A stretch of 64,000 nt of DNA from Pseudomonas putida (GTDB lineage: Bacteria > Pseudomonadota > Gammaproteobacteria > Pseudomonadales > Pseudomonadaceae). The stretch is taken from assembly GCF_009883635.2 (NCBI RefSeq), contig NZ_CP026115.2, positions 5,952,001-6,016,000 of the forward strand, in the 5' to 3' direction. Made by a program: the position numbers and the translations under genes. A model generated the notes under the pieces. That model did not search any database. It had not been told where the DNA came from and worked only from the letters and a program-made list of their open reading frames with translations. How positions within the stretch are numbered: the first letter of the stretch is position 1; the number at the start of each line of letters is the position of its first letter. Below, piece by piece: positions 9,733-18,321 of this stretch.

Positions 9733-10280
9733 AGGTCCTGGTACTGTGCGGTCCCGAATCCAGCGGCAAAAGCTGGCTTAGCGGTGAAATCCAGGCGCAT
9801 TTCGGCGGTATTGTGGTGGGCGAGTACGTACGCCACTTCATCGACCAGGAATGTCGCGACACCTGCTATGCCGATATCCCCACCATCGCCCGCGGCCAAC
9901 TGGCCTGGGAAGACCAGGCCCGCCAGCAGGCACCTGAACTGCTGATTCTCGATACCCACCTGCTCAGCAACATGCTGTGGAGCCGCGCCCTGTTCGACGC
10001 TTGCCCGCCCTGGCTGGAACAGGCTTTACTTGCCCGTCGTTACGACCTGCACCTGTTGCTCAGCCCGCAGGGGGTGGGCTGGGTCGACGATGGCCAGCGT
10101 AGCCAACCGGACCTTGCCGACCGCCAGGCGTTCTTCGAGGACAGCCGTGACTGGCTGCAACGCCACGGGCAAGCGGTGCAGATCATCGAGGGGGACTGGC
10201 CACAACGCAGCGCCACAGCCCTGCTTGCAGTGCAGCGCCTGCTGGAGGGAAAAAACCCGGCCTGCATCACCGAGTGTTAA
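9729..10280 (+). CDS. NadR-like nicotinamide riboside kinase (AAA ATPase)
   Basis: The 183-residue protein begins with a P-loop GPESSGKSW directly after the first strand, followed by GEYVRHFIDQ and a DTHLLS segment, as in the ribosylnicotinamide kinase domain of NadR. The HTH and NMN adenylyltransferase domains of full NadR are absent, so only the kinase function is expected: nicotinamide riboside plus ATP to NMN in the cytoplasm. The four-base overlap with pnuC supports the salvage role. The same pair precedes the fap operon in P. aeruginosa (PA1957-PA1958), as I recall. Confidence 0.87.
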   Translation: MKVLVLCGPESSGKSWLSGEIQAHFGGIVVGEYVRHFIDQECRDTCYADIPTIARGQLAWEDQARQQAPELLILDTHLLSNMLWSRALFDACPPWLEQALLARRYDLHLLLSPQGVGWVDDGQRSQPDLADRQAFFEDSRDWLQRHGQAVQIIEGDWPQRSATALLAVQRLLEGKNPACITEC

Positions 10281-10423
10281 TCCCATGACACACCCAGATG
10301 AAGCCAACCCCCCGTATCTGTGGGCTTGCAGCCATTTGTGGGGGCAGTGTCAAGGTTGTGAAACAATCGTCGAAAAGCCCCTTCGAGTAACGCAAATGCT
10401 GGGCCAAACGCCAATTCACTGAA

Positions 10424-10452
10424 AATTTGTCTCAGCGCTGATACAACAAATT
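10424..10452. promoter_or_regulatory. Dyad upstream of fapA (possible activator site)
   Basis: The arms AATTTGT and ACAAATT flank an inner perfect palindrome TCAGCGCTGA. The element lies about 60 bases upstream of the sigma-54 promoter candidate, a common place for enhancer-binding-protein sites. Which protein binds is unknown; the VpsR-like activator encoded downstream is the natural candidate. The rest of 10281-10577 has no gene. Confidence 0.4.
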
Positions 10453-10508
10453 CACGGCCAGTTCAGGCACTGCGCGCAACTATCTGATTTTAAAGCGTTA
10501 TCCAAAAA

Positions 10509-10524
10509 CGGCACGGCTTTCGCT
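10509..10524 (+). promoter_or_regulatory. Sigma-54-type promoter candidate of the fap operon
   Basis: The sequence CGGCACGGCTTTCGCT has GG at 10510-10511 and GC at 10522-10523, exactly the 12-base -24/-12 spacing, and differs from TGGCACG-N4-TTGCT at only two consensus bases. Transcription would start near 10535, ahead of the AAGGAG at about 10564 and the fapA ATG at 10578. A sigma-54 activator gene in the same locus supports the reading. Confidence 0.6.
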
Positions 10525-10577
10525 CTCCTCCTTCGCAACGCTGCACAAGACCAGCGCCAAAAGAAGGAGTAGCCGTC

Positions 10578-11009
10578 ATGGGGAAACTGGATAAAGGCAT
10601 TGTTCGCCTGCTGCTGGTCGGTTGTGCTTGGGTATCGGTGCTGCCCGCGATGGCCGATAACGGCATCATCATCATCACCCGTGATGTTCAACCGCGCATG
10701 GCCATCCGAGCGCCCCTGGCGCCCGACCCCAACCCTACCACCGCCAATGCCAACCCTTCCGCATACGTTATCAAACAGACCAACGAACTGAGCGATGGCG
10801 ACTTTGCCAGCATTACCAGCGGCACAGGGATTTCCTCGCTGGTCACTCAGCAGACCAACAACCTTGGCGGCCAGATCGGCAACCAGACGCAGCTGGCGAA
10901 CCAGGCTGCCGGCCGCGGCACCGGCTCGGGCAACGGCATCTCCAACATGGTCAACTCGAGCGTTCAGCGCGGTCTTGCCCCACTGCAGATCCTGACCGGA
11001 GGCAAATGA
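10578..11009 (+). CDS. fapA: Fap amyloid operon protein FapA
   Basis: The 143-residue protein has a signal peptide (about residues 1-26, ending PAMA) and a low-complexity mature part rich in Asn, Gln, Thr and Ser with QTN and NQT repeats. FapA is a minor, periplasmic or secreted member of the Fap system that influences the FapB/FapC ratio in fibrils. Identification rests mainly on position and size: it is the first of six genes whose order and lengths match fapABCDEF, directly downstream of the pnuC/kinase pair as in P. aeruginosa. AAGGAG lies eight bases before the ATG. The stop is one base from the fapB start. Confidence 0.85.
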   Translation: MGKLDKGIVRLLLVGCAWVSVLPAMADNGIIIITRDVQPRMAIRAPLAPDPNPTTANANPSAYVIKQTNELSDGDFASITSGTGISSLVTQQTNNLGGQIGNQTQLANQAAGRGTGSGNGISNMVNSSVQRGLAPLQILTGGK

Positions 11010-11010
11010 G

Positions 11011-11589
11011 ATGAGGCAGACGCTGTTTATCCTGGCCCTGCTGAGCAGTGCCTCGGCGCTGGCGCAATCTCCGGTTCCGGTTATCAACGACGCCAACATC
11101 GACAGTTCCGGCGCGCAGTACCAAGGCAACTTCAGCGTTAACCAGGCCGCCGGCGATCAACAGCAACAAGCCAACGCCCGAGCACTTGCCACCGGGCACG
11201 AGGCCGCTGCTAGCACGCAAATTCGCCAGCGCCAGCTGTCCATCGTCGACCCGAACATGGGCGCCAGCGCCAGCATCCAGGGCAACGCCTTCAGCCATGG
11301 TAACGGCGCCCTGGGCGTCAACCAGAGTGCCGGCGCTGCAACCCAGCAGGCCAATGCCCTGCGCATCAGCATCAGTACACAACCGCAAAGCATCGATGAC
11401 AGCGTCCTGCTGCAACAGAACGTGGCGCTGATCAACAGCTCCGATCCATCTGATACCTCACCCGGCTATCGCCAGGTCACCACCGGTGACCAGGCATTCA
11501 CCGGTAGCCGCGGGGTCATTCAGCTGAATCAGAGCGCCGGGGTGGGCAACCAGACGGCAAACACCCTGAGCGTTAGGGTCGCGAACTGA
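11011..11589 (+). CDS. fapB: Minor amyloid subunit / nucleator FapB
   Basis: The 192-residue protein has a short signal peptide (residues 1-18, ASALAQ) and three imperfect repeats of the type G-x-x-x-V-N-Q-x-A-G-x-x-x-Q-x-A-N, starting near residues 36, 99 and 165. These Asn/Gln-bearing repeats are the amyloid cores of Fap proteins. FapB is thought to nucleate FapC polymerisation outside the cell. No cysteine is present in the protein. The gene follows fapA with one base between them and precedes fapC by 48 bases. Confidence 0.87.
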   Translation: MRQTLFILALLSSASALAQSPVPVINDANIDSSGAQYQGNFSVNQAAGDQQQQANARALATGHEAAASTQIRQRQLSIVDPNMGASASIQGNAFSHGNGALGVNQSAGAATQQANALRISISTQPQSIDDSVLLQQNVALINSSDPSDTSPGYRQVTTGDQAFTGSRGVIQLNQSAGVGNQTANTLSVRVAN

Positions 11590-11637
11590 CCCAGACAGGT
11601 AAAGAACAACACTTAACCTAAAAGACGGAGAAACACC

Positions 11638-13128
11638 ATGAAACCCTCGATGGCAATCAAGCCTCTGGTTTTCGCAATTGCTGCGGTCATGGCTGTTGCT
11701 GCACAAGCGGATCAGAACAATCGTCGTGGTCACGACAACCATAACAACCACCACCGGCAAATGGACAGGGCGGTCTACACCAGCGCCACCGCTGAAGCGA
11801 CCGACTCCCAAAGAAGCACCGGCAACACCATTCGTAACGAAGGCACCATCAACGAAGCTGAAATGAGCAGCTCCGGCACCGGCGCCAGCGGCAACGTAGG
11901 TGTCAACGTGGCCGCCGGTAACGGCAACCAGCAGGACAACGCTGCGGCCATCGCCAACACTTCGTCCGATAATGCCGACATCGACAACAGCTTCGTGTTC
12001 GGCACCTCCACTGCTACCGCTGAAGTTACCCAGCGCAGCAACAACAACACTGTCAACAACTGGTCGACGCAGAGCTCTGCGGTCATGAGCGGCTCGGCTG
12101 ACGGCAGCAGCGGCAACATTGGTATCAACATCGCTGGCGGCGACCTGAACCAGCAGAAAAATACCATGGCCATCGCCAACAACGCTGCGGCTATCGGTAA
12201 CTCGAGCGCCACCGCCTCGGCCGATCAGAACGGCCCTGGTCTGGAGGTGAACAACCGTGCCGACCGCACCTACACCATCGACACGCTGAGCTTCACCACT
12301 TCTTCGAGTGGTTCGGCCTCGCGTAGCGGTTCGTTCGATGCCAGCGTCGACAAGAGCTCCAGCTCGAGTTACAGCGCATCGGGCAGCCAGAGCGCCAGTG
12401 CCAGCGGCAGCAAAAGCAGCAGCTCCAGCGGCTCTAGCAGCATGACTGCCAGCGGCTCCAACAGCAGCAGCTCCAGCGGCAGCAACAGCATGAACGCCAG
12501 CGGCTCCAACAACTGGGCTGCAAACGGCTCGTCCAGCCGCGACCACAGCTCGTCCTCCAACACCACGGTTAGCGCATCGCTCGATGCCAGCGCCAATGGC
12601 AGCGCATCGTCGTCGCAAACCTTCGGCAACTTCACTCGCTCGCGCAGCTCGGACTTCGACGCATCGCTCAGTGCATCGCTGGATGCATCGATCGACAAGT
12701 CGCATGACTCGTCCAGCAACTCGTCGTTCGACAAGTCGCTCAGCTCGTCCTTCGACAGAGCCTATGACTCTTCGTATGACCGTAGCCATGACTCGTCCTA
12801 TGACAAGGCTCGCGATACTTCCTACGAGAAGGCCAACGCCTCGGCTTGGGAAAAAGCCAGTGCCTCGGCCTACGACAAAGCCGGCGAAAAAGCTTCGCAG
12901 TCGTCGGACAGCATCTCGAAGAGCTTCAGCGAGTCTAGCGAGTACGCTCTGAGCAACACCGTGTCGTTCCAAGTGCTGACCCCGACCGGCTGGGCCAACC
13001 CTGTGACCAACACCGCTACCCTGAGTGGTTCGGTGAACGGTGGCAGCGGCAACCTGGGCGTGAACGTGGCAGCAGGTGTGGGCAACCAGCAAAGCAACTC
13101 GCTGGCCATCTCCAACACCTCGATGTAA
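11638..13128 (+). CDS. fapC: Major functional amyloid subunit FapC, with extended octapeptide-repeat linker
   Basis: The 496-residue precursor has a signal peptide (about 1-24, ending AAQA), a His/Asn-rich stretch, and three Fap repeats (about 52-109, 122-183 and 438-494) with the core G-N-x-G-x-N-x-A-x-G-x-x-N-Q-Q. Between repeats 2 and 3 lies an about 250-residue linker: first Ser/Gly/Ala/Asn-rich (about 220-330), then an octapeptide array (363-418: SFDKSLSS, SFDRAYDS, SYDRSHDS, SYDKARDT, SYEKANAS, AWEKASAS, AYDKAGEK). FapC forms the bulk of extracellular amyloid fibrils in biofilms. It is longer than the about 250-340 residues I recall for the UK4 and PAO1 proteins, and it has no cysteine, so it lacks the C-terminal CxxC reported for other FapC proteins. 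The extra length is in the linker, not in added repeats. Confidence 0.88.
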   Translation: MKPSMAIKPLVFAIAAVMAVAAQADQNNRRGHDNHNNHHRQMDRAVYTSATAEATDSQRSTGNTIRNEGTINEAEMSSSGTGASGNVGVNVAAGNGNQQDNAAAIANTSSDNADIDNSFVFGTSTATAEVTQRSNNNTVNNWSTQSSAVMSGSADGSSGNIGINIAGGDLNQQKNTMAIANNAAAIGNSSATASADQNGPGLEVNNRADRTYTIDTLSFTTSSSGSASRSGSFDASVDKSSSSSYSASGSQSASASGSKSSSSSGSSSMTASGSNSSSSSGSNSMNASGSNNWAANGSSSRDHSSSSNTTVSASLDASANGSASSSQTFGNFTRSRSSDFDASLSASLDASIDKSHDSSSNSSFDKSLSSSFDRAYDSSYDRSHDSSYDKARDTSYEKANASAWEKASASAYDKAGEKASQSSDSISKSFSESSEYALSNTVSFQVLTPTGWANPVTNTATLSGSVNGGSGNLGVNVAAGVGNQQSNSLAISNTSM

Positions 13129-13141
13129 CCACTGCGGTCTG

Positions 13142-13167
13142 GAGGCTCCCTTCGGGGAGCCTCTTTC
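13142..13167 (+). terminator. Internal terminator/attenuator between fapC and fapD
   Basis: A nine-base stem (GAGGCTCCC / GGGAGCCTC) closed by a TTCG tetraloop is followed by TTTCT, 13 bases after the fapC stop. It would stop part of the transcription before fapDEF or protect the fapABC 3' end, giving more subunit than export machinery. Confidence 0.85.
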
Positions 13168-13196
13168 TAACAAGAACATGGCAGGGGGCGTCGAAC

Positions 13197-13877
13197 ATGC
13201 GCATTATCGCCTTGGCAATTCTGTTGTGCATCGCCAGTGTCGGCGAAGCCTCGCAGATGCCGTTGTCCGTGCTGCCGGGTGGTGCAGTGATCTACAAACC
13301 GATCCAGAGCATTCGCGAACGCAAGTTCGCCGACCTGGTGCAACAGAAGACCGATTTCAGCTGCGGTGCAGCGTCGCTGGCGACCATCCTGCGCCAGGCC
13401 TACTGGCTGGATGTGGATGAACACCAGGTGATCGAGGGCATGCTCGCCCACGCCAACGAAGACCTGGTTCGTACCCAAGGGTTTTCCATGCTCGACATGA
13501 AAAAGTATGTGGAAAGCCTGGGCATGCGTGCACGCGGCTACAAAGTAGCCCCCGACACCCTGCACAGCATCCGCATTCCAGTGGTCGTGCTGTTGGATAT
13601 CCGTGGCTACAAGCATTTCGTGGTGATGCAGAAGGTCGACAGAGGCTGGGTGTACATCGGCGACCCGGTGCTCGGCCACAAACGCTTCAAGCTCGATGAT
13701 TTCGTCAAAGGCTGGAACGGCATCATCTTCGCTGTCATCGGCCAGGGCTATGACAAGAACAATGTCCTCCTCGACCCACCGCTGCCGCTGAGCGCCAAGA
13801 ACCGCATCAGCAACTTCCAGCCGGTGCAGGACGCAGAGTTGATGGACTTCGGTTTCATTCAAAGCGACTTCTTCTAA
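13197..13877 (+). CDS. fapD: C39-family cysteine protease FapD
   Basis: The 226-residue protein has an N-terminal hydrophobic export signal (about 1-19) and a papain-like C39 peptidase domain. The catalytic set is visible: Cys56 in DFSCGAASLAT, His140 in GYKHFVVM, and Asp156 in IGDPVLG. FapD is needed for Fap biogenesis and is believed to act in the periplasm on Fap components; here it is not fused to an ABC exporter, unlike bacteriocin C39 proteases. It sits 68 bases after fapC, downstream of a hairpin terminator. Confidence 0.93.
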   Translation: MRIIALAILLCIASVGEASQMPLSVLPGGAVIYKPIQSIRERKFADLVQQKTDFSCGAASLATILRQAYWLDVDEHQVIEGMLAHANEDLVRTQGFSMLDMKKYVESLGMRARGYKVAPDTLHSIRIPVVVLLDIRGYKHFVVMQKVDRGWVYIGDPVLGHKRFKLDDFVKGWNGIIFAVIGQGYDKNNVLLDPPLPLSAKNRISNFQPVQDAELMDFGFIQSDFF

Positions 13878-13923
13878 CGACCTTCTTTTCATGAAGAAGG
13901 GAAAGACGCTCCGGGAGACCCCC

Positions 13924-14670
13924 ATGAAGACTTCCCTGTGGCTGGCAGTCATATGCCTGGCCGCCAGCCTGCCGACCCAGGCAGAAACATTGAAACCGAT
14001 CGAACTGAAGGATCAGGAACTGGCGAACCTGCGCGGGCGCTACGTGATGCCTGGGCGAATCGTCAGCTTCGGTGTCGTCATGAGCAGTACCTGGCAGAAC
14101 GCCAATGGCGAAGTGATCGGTGCGACCTCGACGATGCAAGTTCAGCAATCGACCATCAAACCGCAGTTCTATGTCTCGATGATCGATGAAAAAGGCACTG
14201 GCAGCGCACGAACCAGCAGCACCGGTACCGGTACCGTCACTGGCGGCAGCGGCCTCAACACCACCGAGGGCGTGACCCAGGTGGTACGCGCCGCCGGTGA
14301 CTTCAACACGGCCCACAACAATGTCGACATCAACGTCACCAAGGGCAACGAAGCGCCTGCCAGCCAACCACAGGGCCAGGCCCTGGCGGCCGGCTCCACC
14401 CTGGTGGGGTCCAACGGCGCGGGCTCGATGAGCGTGTCGTCCAGCAGCGCTGGCGTGCAGATGAACATCGTTGCCAACGGCAACCAGGGCAGCAGCCTGC
14501 AGCGCCTGGGCGAAGGTGGGCTGATGCAGAACACCACCCTGCTCGGCTCGAGCAACCGGGTCAGCAACCTGACTTCGCTCAATGTGGTGTTGCGTGACAG
14601 CGCGCCGATGGCCGGGTCCATGGGGGCCAATCTTGAGCAGCTCAAAGGCCTTCGCAATCTCGGATACTGA
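13924..14670 (+). CDS. fapE: Fap system protein FapE
   Basis: The 248-residue protein has a signal peptide (about 1-20, ending PTQA) and then an ELKDQELANLRGRYVMPGRIVSFG-like segment typical of FapE and related secreted proteins. The rest is Ser/Gly/Thr/Asn-rich. FapE is a minor component found with the fibrils and believed to be exported through FapF. The start at 13924 is chosen over one 33 bases upstream because GGGAGA precedes it and the signal peptide begins there. No cysteine is present apart from Cys12 in the signal peptide. Confidence 0.85.
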   Translation: MKTSLWLAVICLAASLPTQAETLKPIELKDQELANLRGRYVMPGRIVSFGVVMSSTWQNANGEVIGATSTMQVQQSTIKPQFYVSMIDEKGTGSARTSSTGTGTVTGGSGLNTTEGVTQVVRAAGDFNTAHNNVDINVTKGNEAPASQPQGQALAAGSTLVGSNGAGSMSVSSSSAGVQMNIVANGNQGSSLQRLGEGGLMQNTTLLGSSNRVSNLTSLNVVLRDSAPMAGSMGANLEQLKGLRNLGY

Positions 14671-14717
14671 ACTACGCTCATGTCTCATCGTATGTAGTCA
14701 GAAGGGACGGCTAATCC

Positions 14718-15998
14718 ATGCACCGTTTGTCGACGTTCAGAGCTATCGTTTGTATTTCAACACTGGCCCCGGCCACTCTGCTGCAAGCGGCAACCGACCC
14801 TCAGGTCGAAGCACTCAAACAGGAACTGATTGCGCTGAAACAGCGCTACGAAGCCCAACAGAACGCACTGATGGTGCTTGAACAACGGCTCAAGCAGGTC
14901 GAAGAGGCCCCCGCTCAGCCAGCACCGAAGCGCCTGACCAAGTCCCCCGCGGAGGGGGTAAAAGGTGGCCAGACGGTGGCCACCGGCACACCAGGCAACA
15001 GCGGCAGCTCCTACGGGCAGTCGTTGCAGGACAACTCGGAGCCGGCGCAGAGCGTGTCAAACCTGTACGACGAAGCGAGCGGCTTCTTCGGTGGCGGCAA
15101 ATTCAGTGTCGAAACCGGCCTGACCTACACCCACTACGATACCCGTGCGCTGACCCTCAACGGTTTCCTGGCGCTGGACTCGATCTTCCTCGGCAACATC
15201 AACATCGACCGCATCAAGGCCGACAACTGGACCTTGGACCTGACGGCACGCTACAACGTCGATCAGCGCTGGCAGTTCGATATCAACGTACCCATCGTCT
15301 ATCGTCAGTCCACCTACTCGTCGGGCGGTGCAGGTGGCGCTGCGGGCACTACCAACGACGAATCGGTGACCCGCGACCCCGCCATCGGCGACGTCAACGT
15401 GGGTATCGCCTACAAATTCCTCGACGAGGACGAAACCTGGCCCGATGCCGTGGCCACGCTACGTGTGAAGGCACCGACAGGCAAGGACCCGTATGGCATC
15501 AAGCTGATCCAGAGCCCTGGCAACGACAACCTGGCGGTGCCGGAAGACCTGCCGACCGGCAATGGTGTCTGGTCGATCTCGCCAGGTATCTCGCTGGTCA
15601 AGACGTTCGACCCGGCCGTGCTGTTCGCCAGCCTGCAATACACCTACAACATGCAGGACTCGTTCAGCGACATCAGCCCGCAGGTCGACACCAAGGTGCC
15701 AGGGGACGTGAAACTGGGTGACTCCTGGCAGATCGGCGGCGGTATCGCGTTCGCCCTGAACGAAAAGATGAGCATGTCGTTCTCGGTGACCGACCAGTTC
15801 TCCAGCAAGAGCAAGATCAAACCCGACGGGGGTGATTGGCAGTCGATCACCAACAGTGACTATAACGCGGCCAACTTCAACGTCGGCCTGACCTTTGCCG
15901 CCACCAACAACCTGACGATCGTACCGAACTTGTCGATTGGCCTGACAGATGATGCACCGGACTTTTCCTTCAGCCTGAAGTTCCCGTATTACTTCTGA
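14718..15998 (+). CDS. fapF: Outer membrane amyloid exporter FapF
   Basis: The 426-residue protein has a signal peptide (about 1-24), an N-terminal coiled coil (about 28-62, heptads of Leu/Ile with many Gln and Glu), a Gly/Ser-rich connector, and a C-terminal 12-stranded-type beta-barrel (about 110-426) ending in Phe, as outer membrane proteins do. FapF is the trimeric pore that secretes FapA, FapB, FapC and FapE, with the coiled coil gating it. Many annotations would call it a generic transporter of the phenol-degradation MetA type. AGAAGGG precedes the ATG. Confidence 0.92.
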   Translation: MHRLSTFRAIVCISTLAPATLLQAATDPQVEALKQELIALKQRYEAQQNALMVLEQRLKQVEEAPAQPAPKRLTKSPAEGVKGGQTVATGTPGNSGSSYGQSLQDNSEPAQSVSNLYDEASGFFGGGKFSVETGLTYTHYDTRALTLNGFLALDSIFLGNINIDRIKADNWTLDLTARYNVDQRWQFDINVPIVYRQSTYSSGGAGGAAGTTNDESVTRDPAIGDVNVGIAYKFLDEDETWPDAVATLRVKAPTGKDPYGIKLIQSPGNDNLAVPEDLPTGNGVWSISPGISLVKTFDPAVLFASLQYTYNMQDSFSDISPQVDTKVPGDVKLGDSWQIGGGIAFALNEKMSMSFSVTDQFSSKSKIKPDGGDWQSITNSDYNAANFNVGLTFAATNNLTIVPNLSIGLTDDAPDFSFSLKFPYYF

Positions 15999-16003
15999 CC
16001 GTC

Positions 16004-16020
16004 GGGGCGCATCGCGCCCC
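16004..16020 (+). terminator. Hairpin at the end of the fap operon
   Basis: A seven-base perfect stem GGGGCGC / GCGCCCC with a three-base loop begins six bases after the fapF stop. Only a weak AATTGGTT tail follows, so it may be an inefficient or Rho-assisted terminator. Confidence 0.55.
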
Positions 16021-16098
16021 AATTGGTTACCAACCTTGTAGTCAACGGCTTTCCGGGGATCGGCCTGTTATCATCGCGCACATATTTGTGACGATTTC

Positions 16099-18321
16099 AT
16101 GGCAAAAAGGAAAGTTTTCGTGAATAACCTGCAAGGCCCACCACGTACCCGGCTTCTCGCCTTGGCAACCCTGGTGCTGGTGATTCCACTGCTCGTGCGC
16201 GCCCTGCTGGGCTGGTCCAGCCCGTATGGCTACCTGTCGGACCTGGCGCTGGGCAGCCTGCTGGTGCTGGTGTTGCATCGCCGCGCGTGGTGGCTGGCGC
16301 TGCCGGTTCTGCTGGCCTGGGCCGCGCTTTGGGTAGCTTCGGCCGAATTGGTCAGTGCAGTCGGCAGGTTGCCTAACAGCGCCGACCTCGGCTATTTGTT
16401 CGATCCGCAGTTCATGGAAAACTCCACCGGCGGCGGCCTGGCCCATGCCTGGCTGCCCGTATTGCTGGCGGGCGGCCTGCTGGCTTGGCTGGCGAGCGCC
16501 TGGCACAGCCGCAGGCAATCTGGTGAGAAACTCCCGCGCAAGGCCTGGGCCGTCCCGGCGCTGCTGTTCGCGGCCCACTGGGGCAGCCAGCACCTGGCAC
16601 CCAGCGACGCCGACCAGTGGCGCCAGTACAACCTTCCCCATCAGTTGCTGACTGCCGCCACCGGCGACCTGCAGCGCAAGGTCCAGCACTGGGCCGGTCA
16701 GACGCCCATCGTCACGCCGCTACCCAGTGCAGGCCTGACCCAGCATGACCTGAGCGGGCAATCGCTGCTGACTGCGCCGGGTCGCGCCCGCAACCTGCTG
16801 CTGATCACTTTGGAAGGCATCCCGGGCGCCTACGTGCGCCCCAACCGCCAGGCCCTGCACAGCCGTTTCGACGAAGACCTGATGCCCAAGCTCAGCCACT
16901 GGGCCGAACGTGGCATGAACACCCCCGACTACGTATTGCATACCCACCAGACCATCCGCGGCCTGTATGCGATGCTGTGCGGCGACTACGACAAGCTGGC
17001 CAACGGCACGCCGAAAGGTGTCGAACTGCTCACCCAGCAACAGCGCAACCAGGCCTGCCTGCCGGCGCAGCTGCGCCAGGCCGGGTTCACCACGCACTAC
17101 CTGCAAGGCGCCGGCCTGCGCTTCATGGCCAAGGACCGGATCATGCCGCATATCGGCTTTGACTCGGTGCACGGGCTGGAGTGGTTCAGCAACAACAACT
17201 ACCTGGAATTCCCGTGGGGCAAGGATGATCGGGCCTTCTTCGAAGGCGCCCTGGATTATGTCGGCCAGTTGCGCCAGCAGGACCGCCCTTGGATGCTCAC
17301 CCTGCTCACCGTGGGCACTCACCAGCCCTACTCCGCCCCCGAGGAATACCTGCAGCGCTACGACACCGCCAAGCAAGCGGCGGTCGCCTACCTCGATGAT
17401 GCAATCGGCGCCTTCCTGGACAACCTCGATCGCCAGGGCGTGCTCAAGGACACCCTGGTGGTGATCACCTCGGACGAATCCCACGGTATCGACGGCGTGC
17501 GCCTGGCCTCGTCCTGGGGCTTCAACCTGACCCTGGCACCCGAGCAGGCAGAACTGCCGCGCATCAAGAACGGGACCTACGGCCACATCGACTTGGCCAC
17601 CTCCCTGCTCGACTACTTTGCCCTGCCAATCCCGGTCGCCCTTGGCGGGCGCTCGCTGTACCGTGATTACGACAGCGGCCGGGAGATGATTTCCTACACC
17701 AACGGCATGCTGCGCTACCACGACGGCAAGGGCATCTTCACCGAGTGCGACTTCCAGCAGCGCTGCCGCCGCTACGACAGCCCGGGGTTCATCGCCGACA
17801 AAGCCCGCTATCTCGGCCCCGGCGACGGTACCCTCGGCGCACAGATCGGCGCGCTGGCCGGGGTGCTCGACCAGTCCCTGCTGCAAACACCACTCAACCT
17901 GCGCTACCAGTTCGGCGGCCCGTCCGCCATCCAGTTGCAGGCACGCATTCGCGACGACTGGGCAGACAACCTGATCGGCGCACAGTACCTGGAAATGCCC
18001 GAGGGTTCGCACACCCGGGTGCGGATCAAAGTACGTTCGCTGGACCCTCAACACGCCGCCTATATCCAGCTCAAGGCCAAGGAACTGGAGCAGGATGTAC
18101 CGCTGGGGTTGCCCGAAGAGATCCGGGTGACGGCCGACAAACCGCTGGAAATGGAATTCGGCTTCGATAACCCGACTATGCGCAAGGCGTTTTCCTTCCA
18201 CTTGCTCGGTTATGGCGGCGGCGAGGTCGAGGTCAGTGACTTCAGCGTGATCACCGCGCTACCGGGCGAAGAAGAGCCGCTGGAAGACTTGTCTGACGGG
18301 CATATCGCCCAATCCAGCTGA
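16099..18321 (+). CDS. LTA synthase-like membrane sulfatase-fold enzyme
   Basis: The 740-residue protein has about four N-terminal membrane helices (within residues 15-165), then an extracytoplasmic alkaline-phosphatase/sulfatase-fold domain. Metal and catalytic residues are recognisable: Glu239 in LLITLEG, the probable Thr nucleophile in HTHQTIRGLY (Thr285), and VITSDESHG. Proteins of this family move phosphoglycerol or phosphoethanolamine groups onto envelope glycans or lipids. A C-terminal beta-rich extension of about 120 residues follows the catalytic domain. A GTG start at 16120 preceded by AAAAGGAAAG is also plausible and would shorten it by seven residues. It follows fapF by 100 bases on the same strand; a shared role in the biofilm envelope is inference only. 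Confidence 0.82.
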   Translation: MAKRKVFVNNLQGPPRTRLLALATLVLVIPLLVRALLGWSSPYGYLSDLALGSLLVLVLHRRAWWLALPVLLAWAALWVASAELVSAVGRLPNSADLGYLFDPQFMENSTGGGLAHAWLPVLLAGGLLAWLASAWHSRRQSGEKLPRKAWAVPALLFAAHWGSQHLAPSDADQWRQYNLPHQLLTAATGDLQRKVQHWAGQTPIVTPLPSAGLTQHDLSGQSLLTAPGRARNLLLITLEGIPGAYVRPNRQALHSRFDEDLMPKLSHWAERGMNTPDYVLHTHQTIRGLYAMLCGDYDKLANGTPKGVELLTQQQRNQACLPAQLRQAGFTTHYLQGAGLRFMAKDRIMPHIGFDSVHGLEWFSNNNYLEFPWGKDDRAFFEGALDYVGQLRQQDRPWMLTLLTVGTHQPYSAPEEYLQRYDTAKQAAVAYLDDAIGAFLDNLDRQGVLKDTLVVITSDESHGIDGVRLASSWGFNLTLAPEQAELPRIKNGTYGHIDLATSLLDYFALPIPVALGGRSLYRDYDSGREMISYTNGMLRYHDGKGIFTECDFQQRCRRYDSPGFIADKARYLGPGDGTLGAQIGALAGVLDQSLLQTPLNLRYQFGGPSAIQLQARIRDDWADNLIGAQYLEMPEGSHTRVRIKVRSLDPQHAAYIQLKAKELEQDVPLGLPEEIRVTADKPLEMEFGFDNPTMRKAFSFHLLGYGGGEVEVSDFSVITALPGEEEPLEDLSDGHIAQSS

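Noticed and set aside
11458..13179. 573-codon minus-strand frame opposite fapBC
   Set aside because: The Val/Ala/Gly-rich translation is the antisense of the Ser/Asn repeats of fapC; no start signal or conserved motif.
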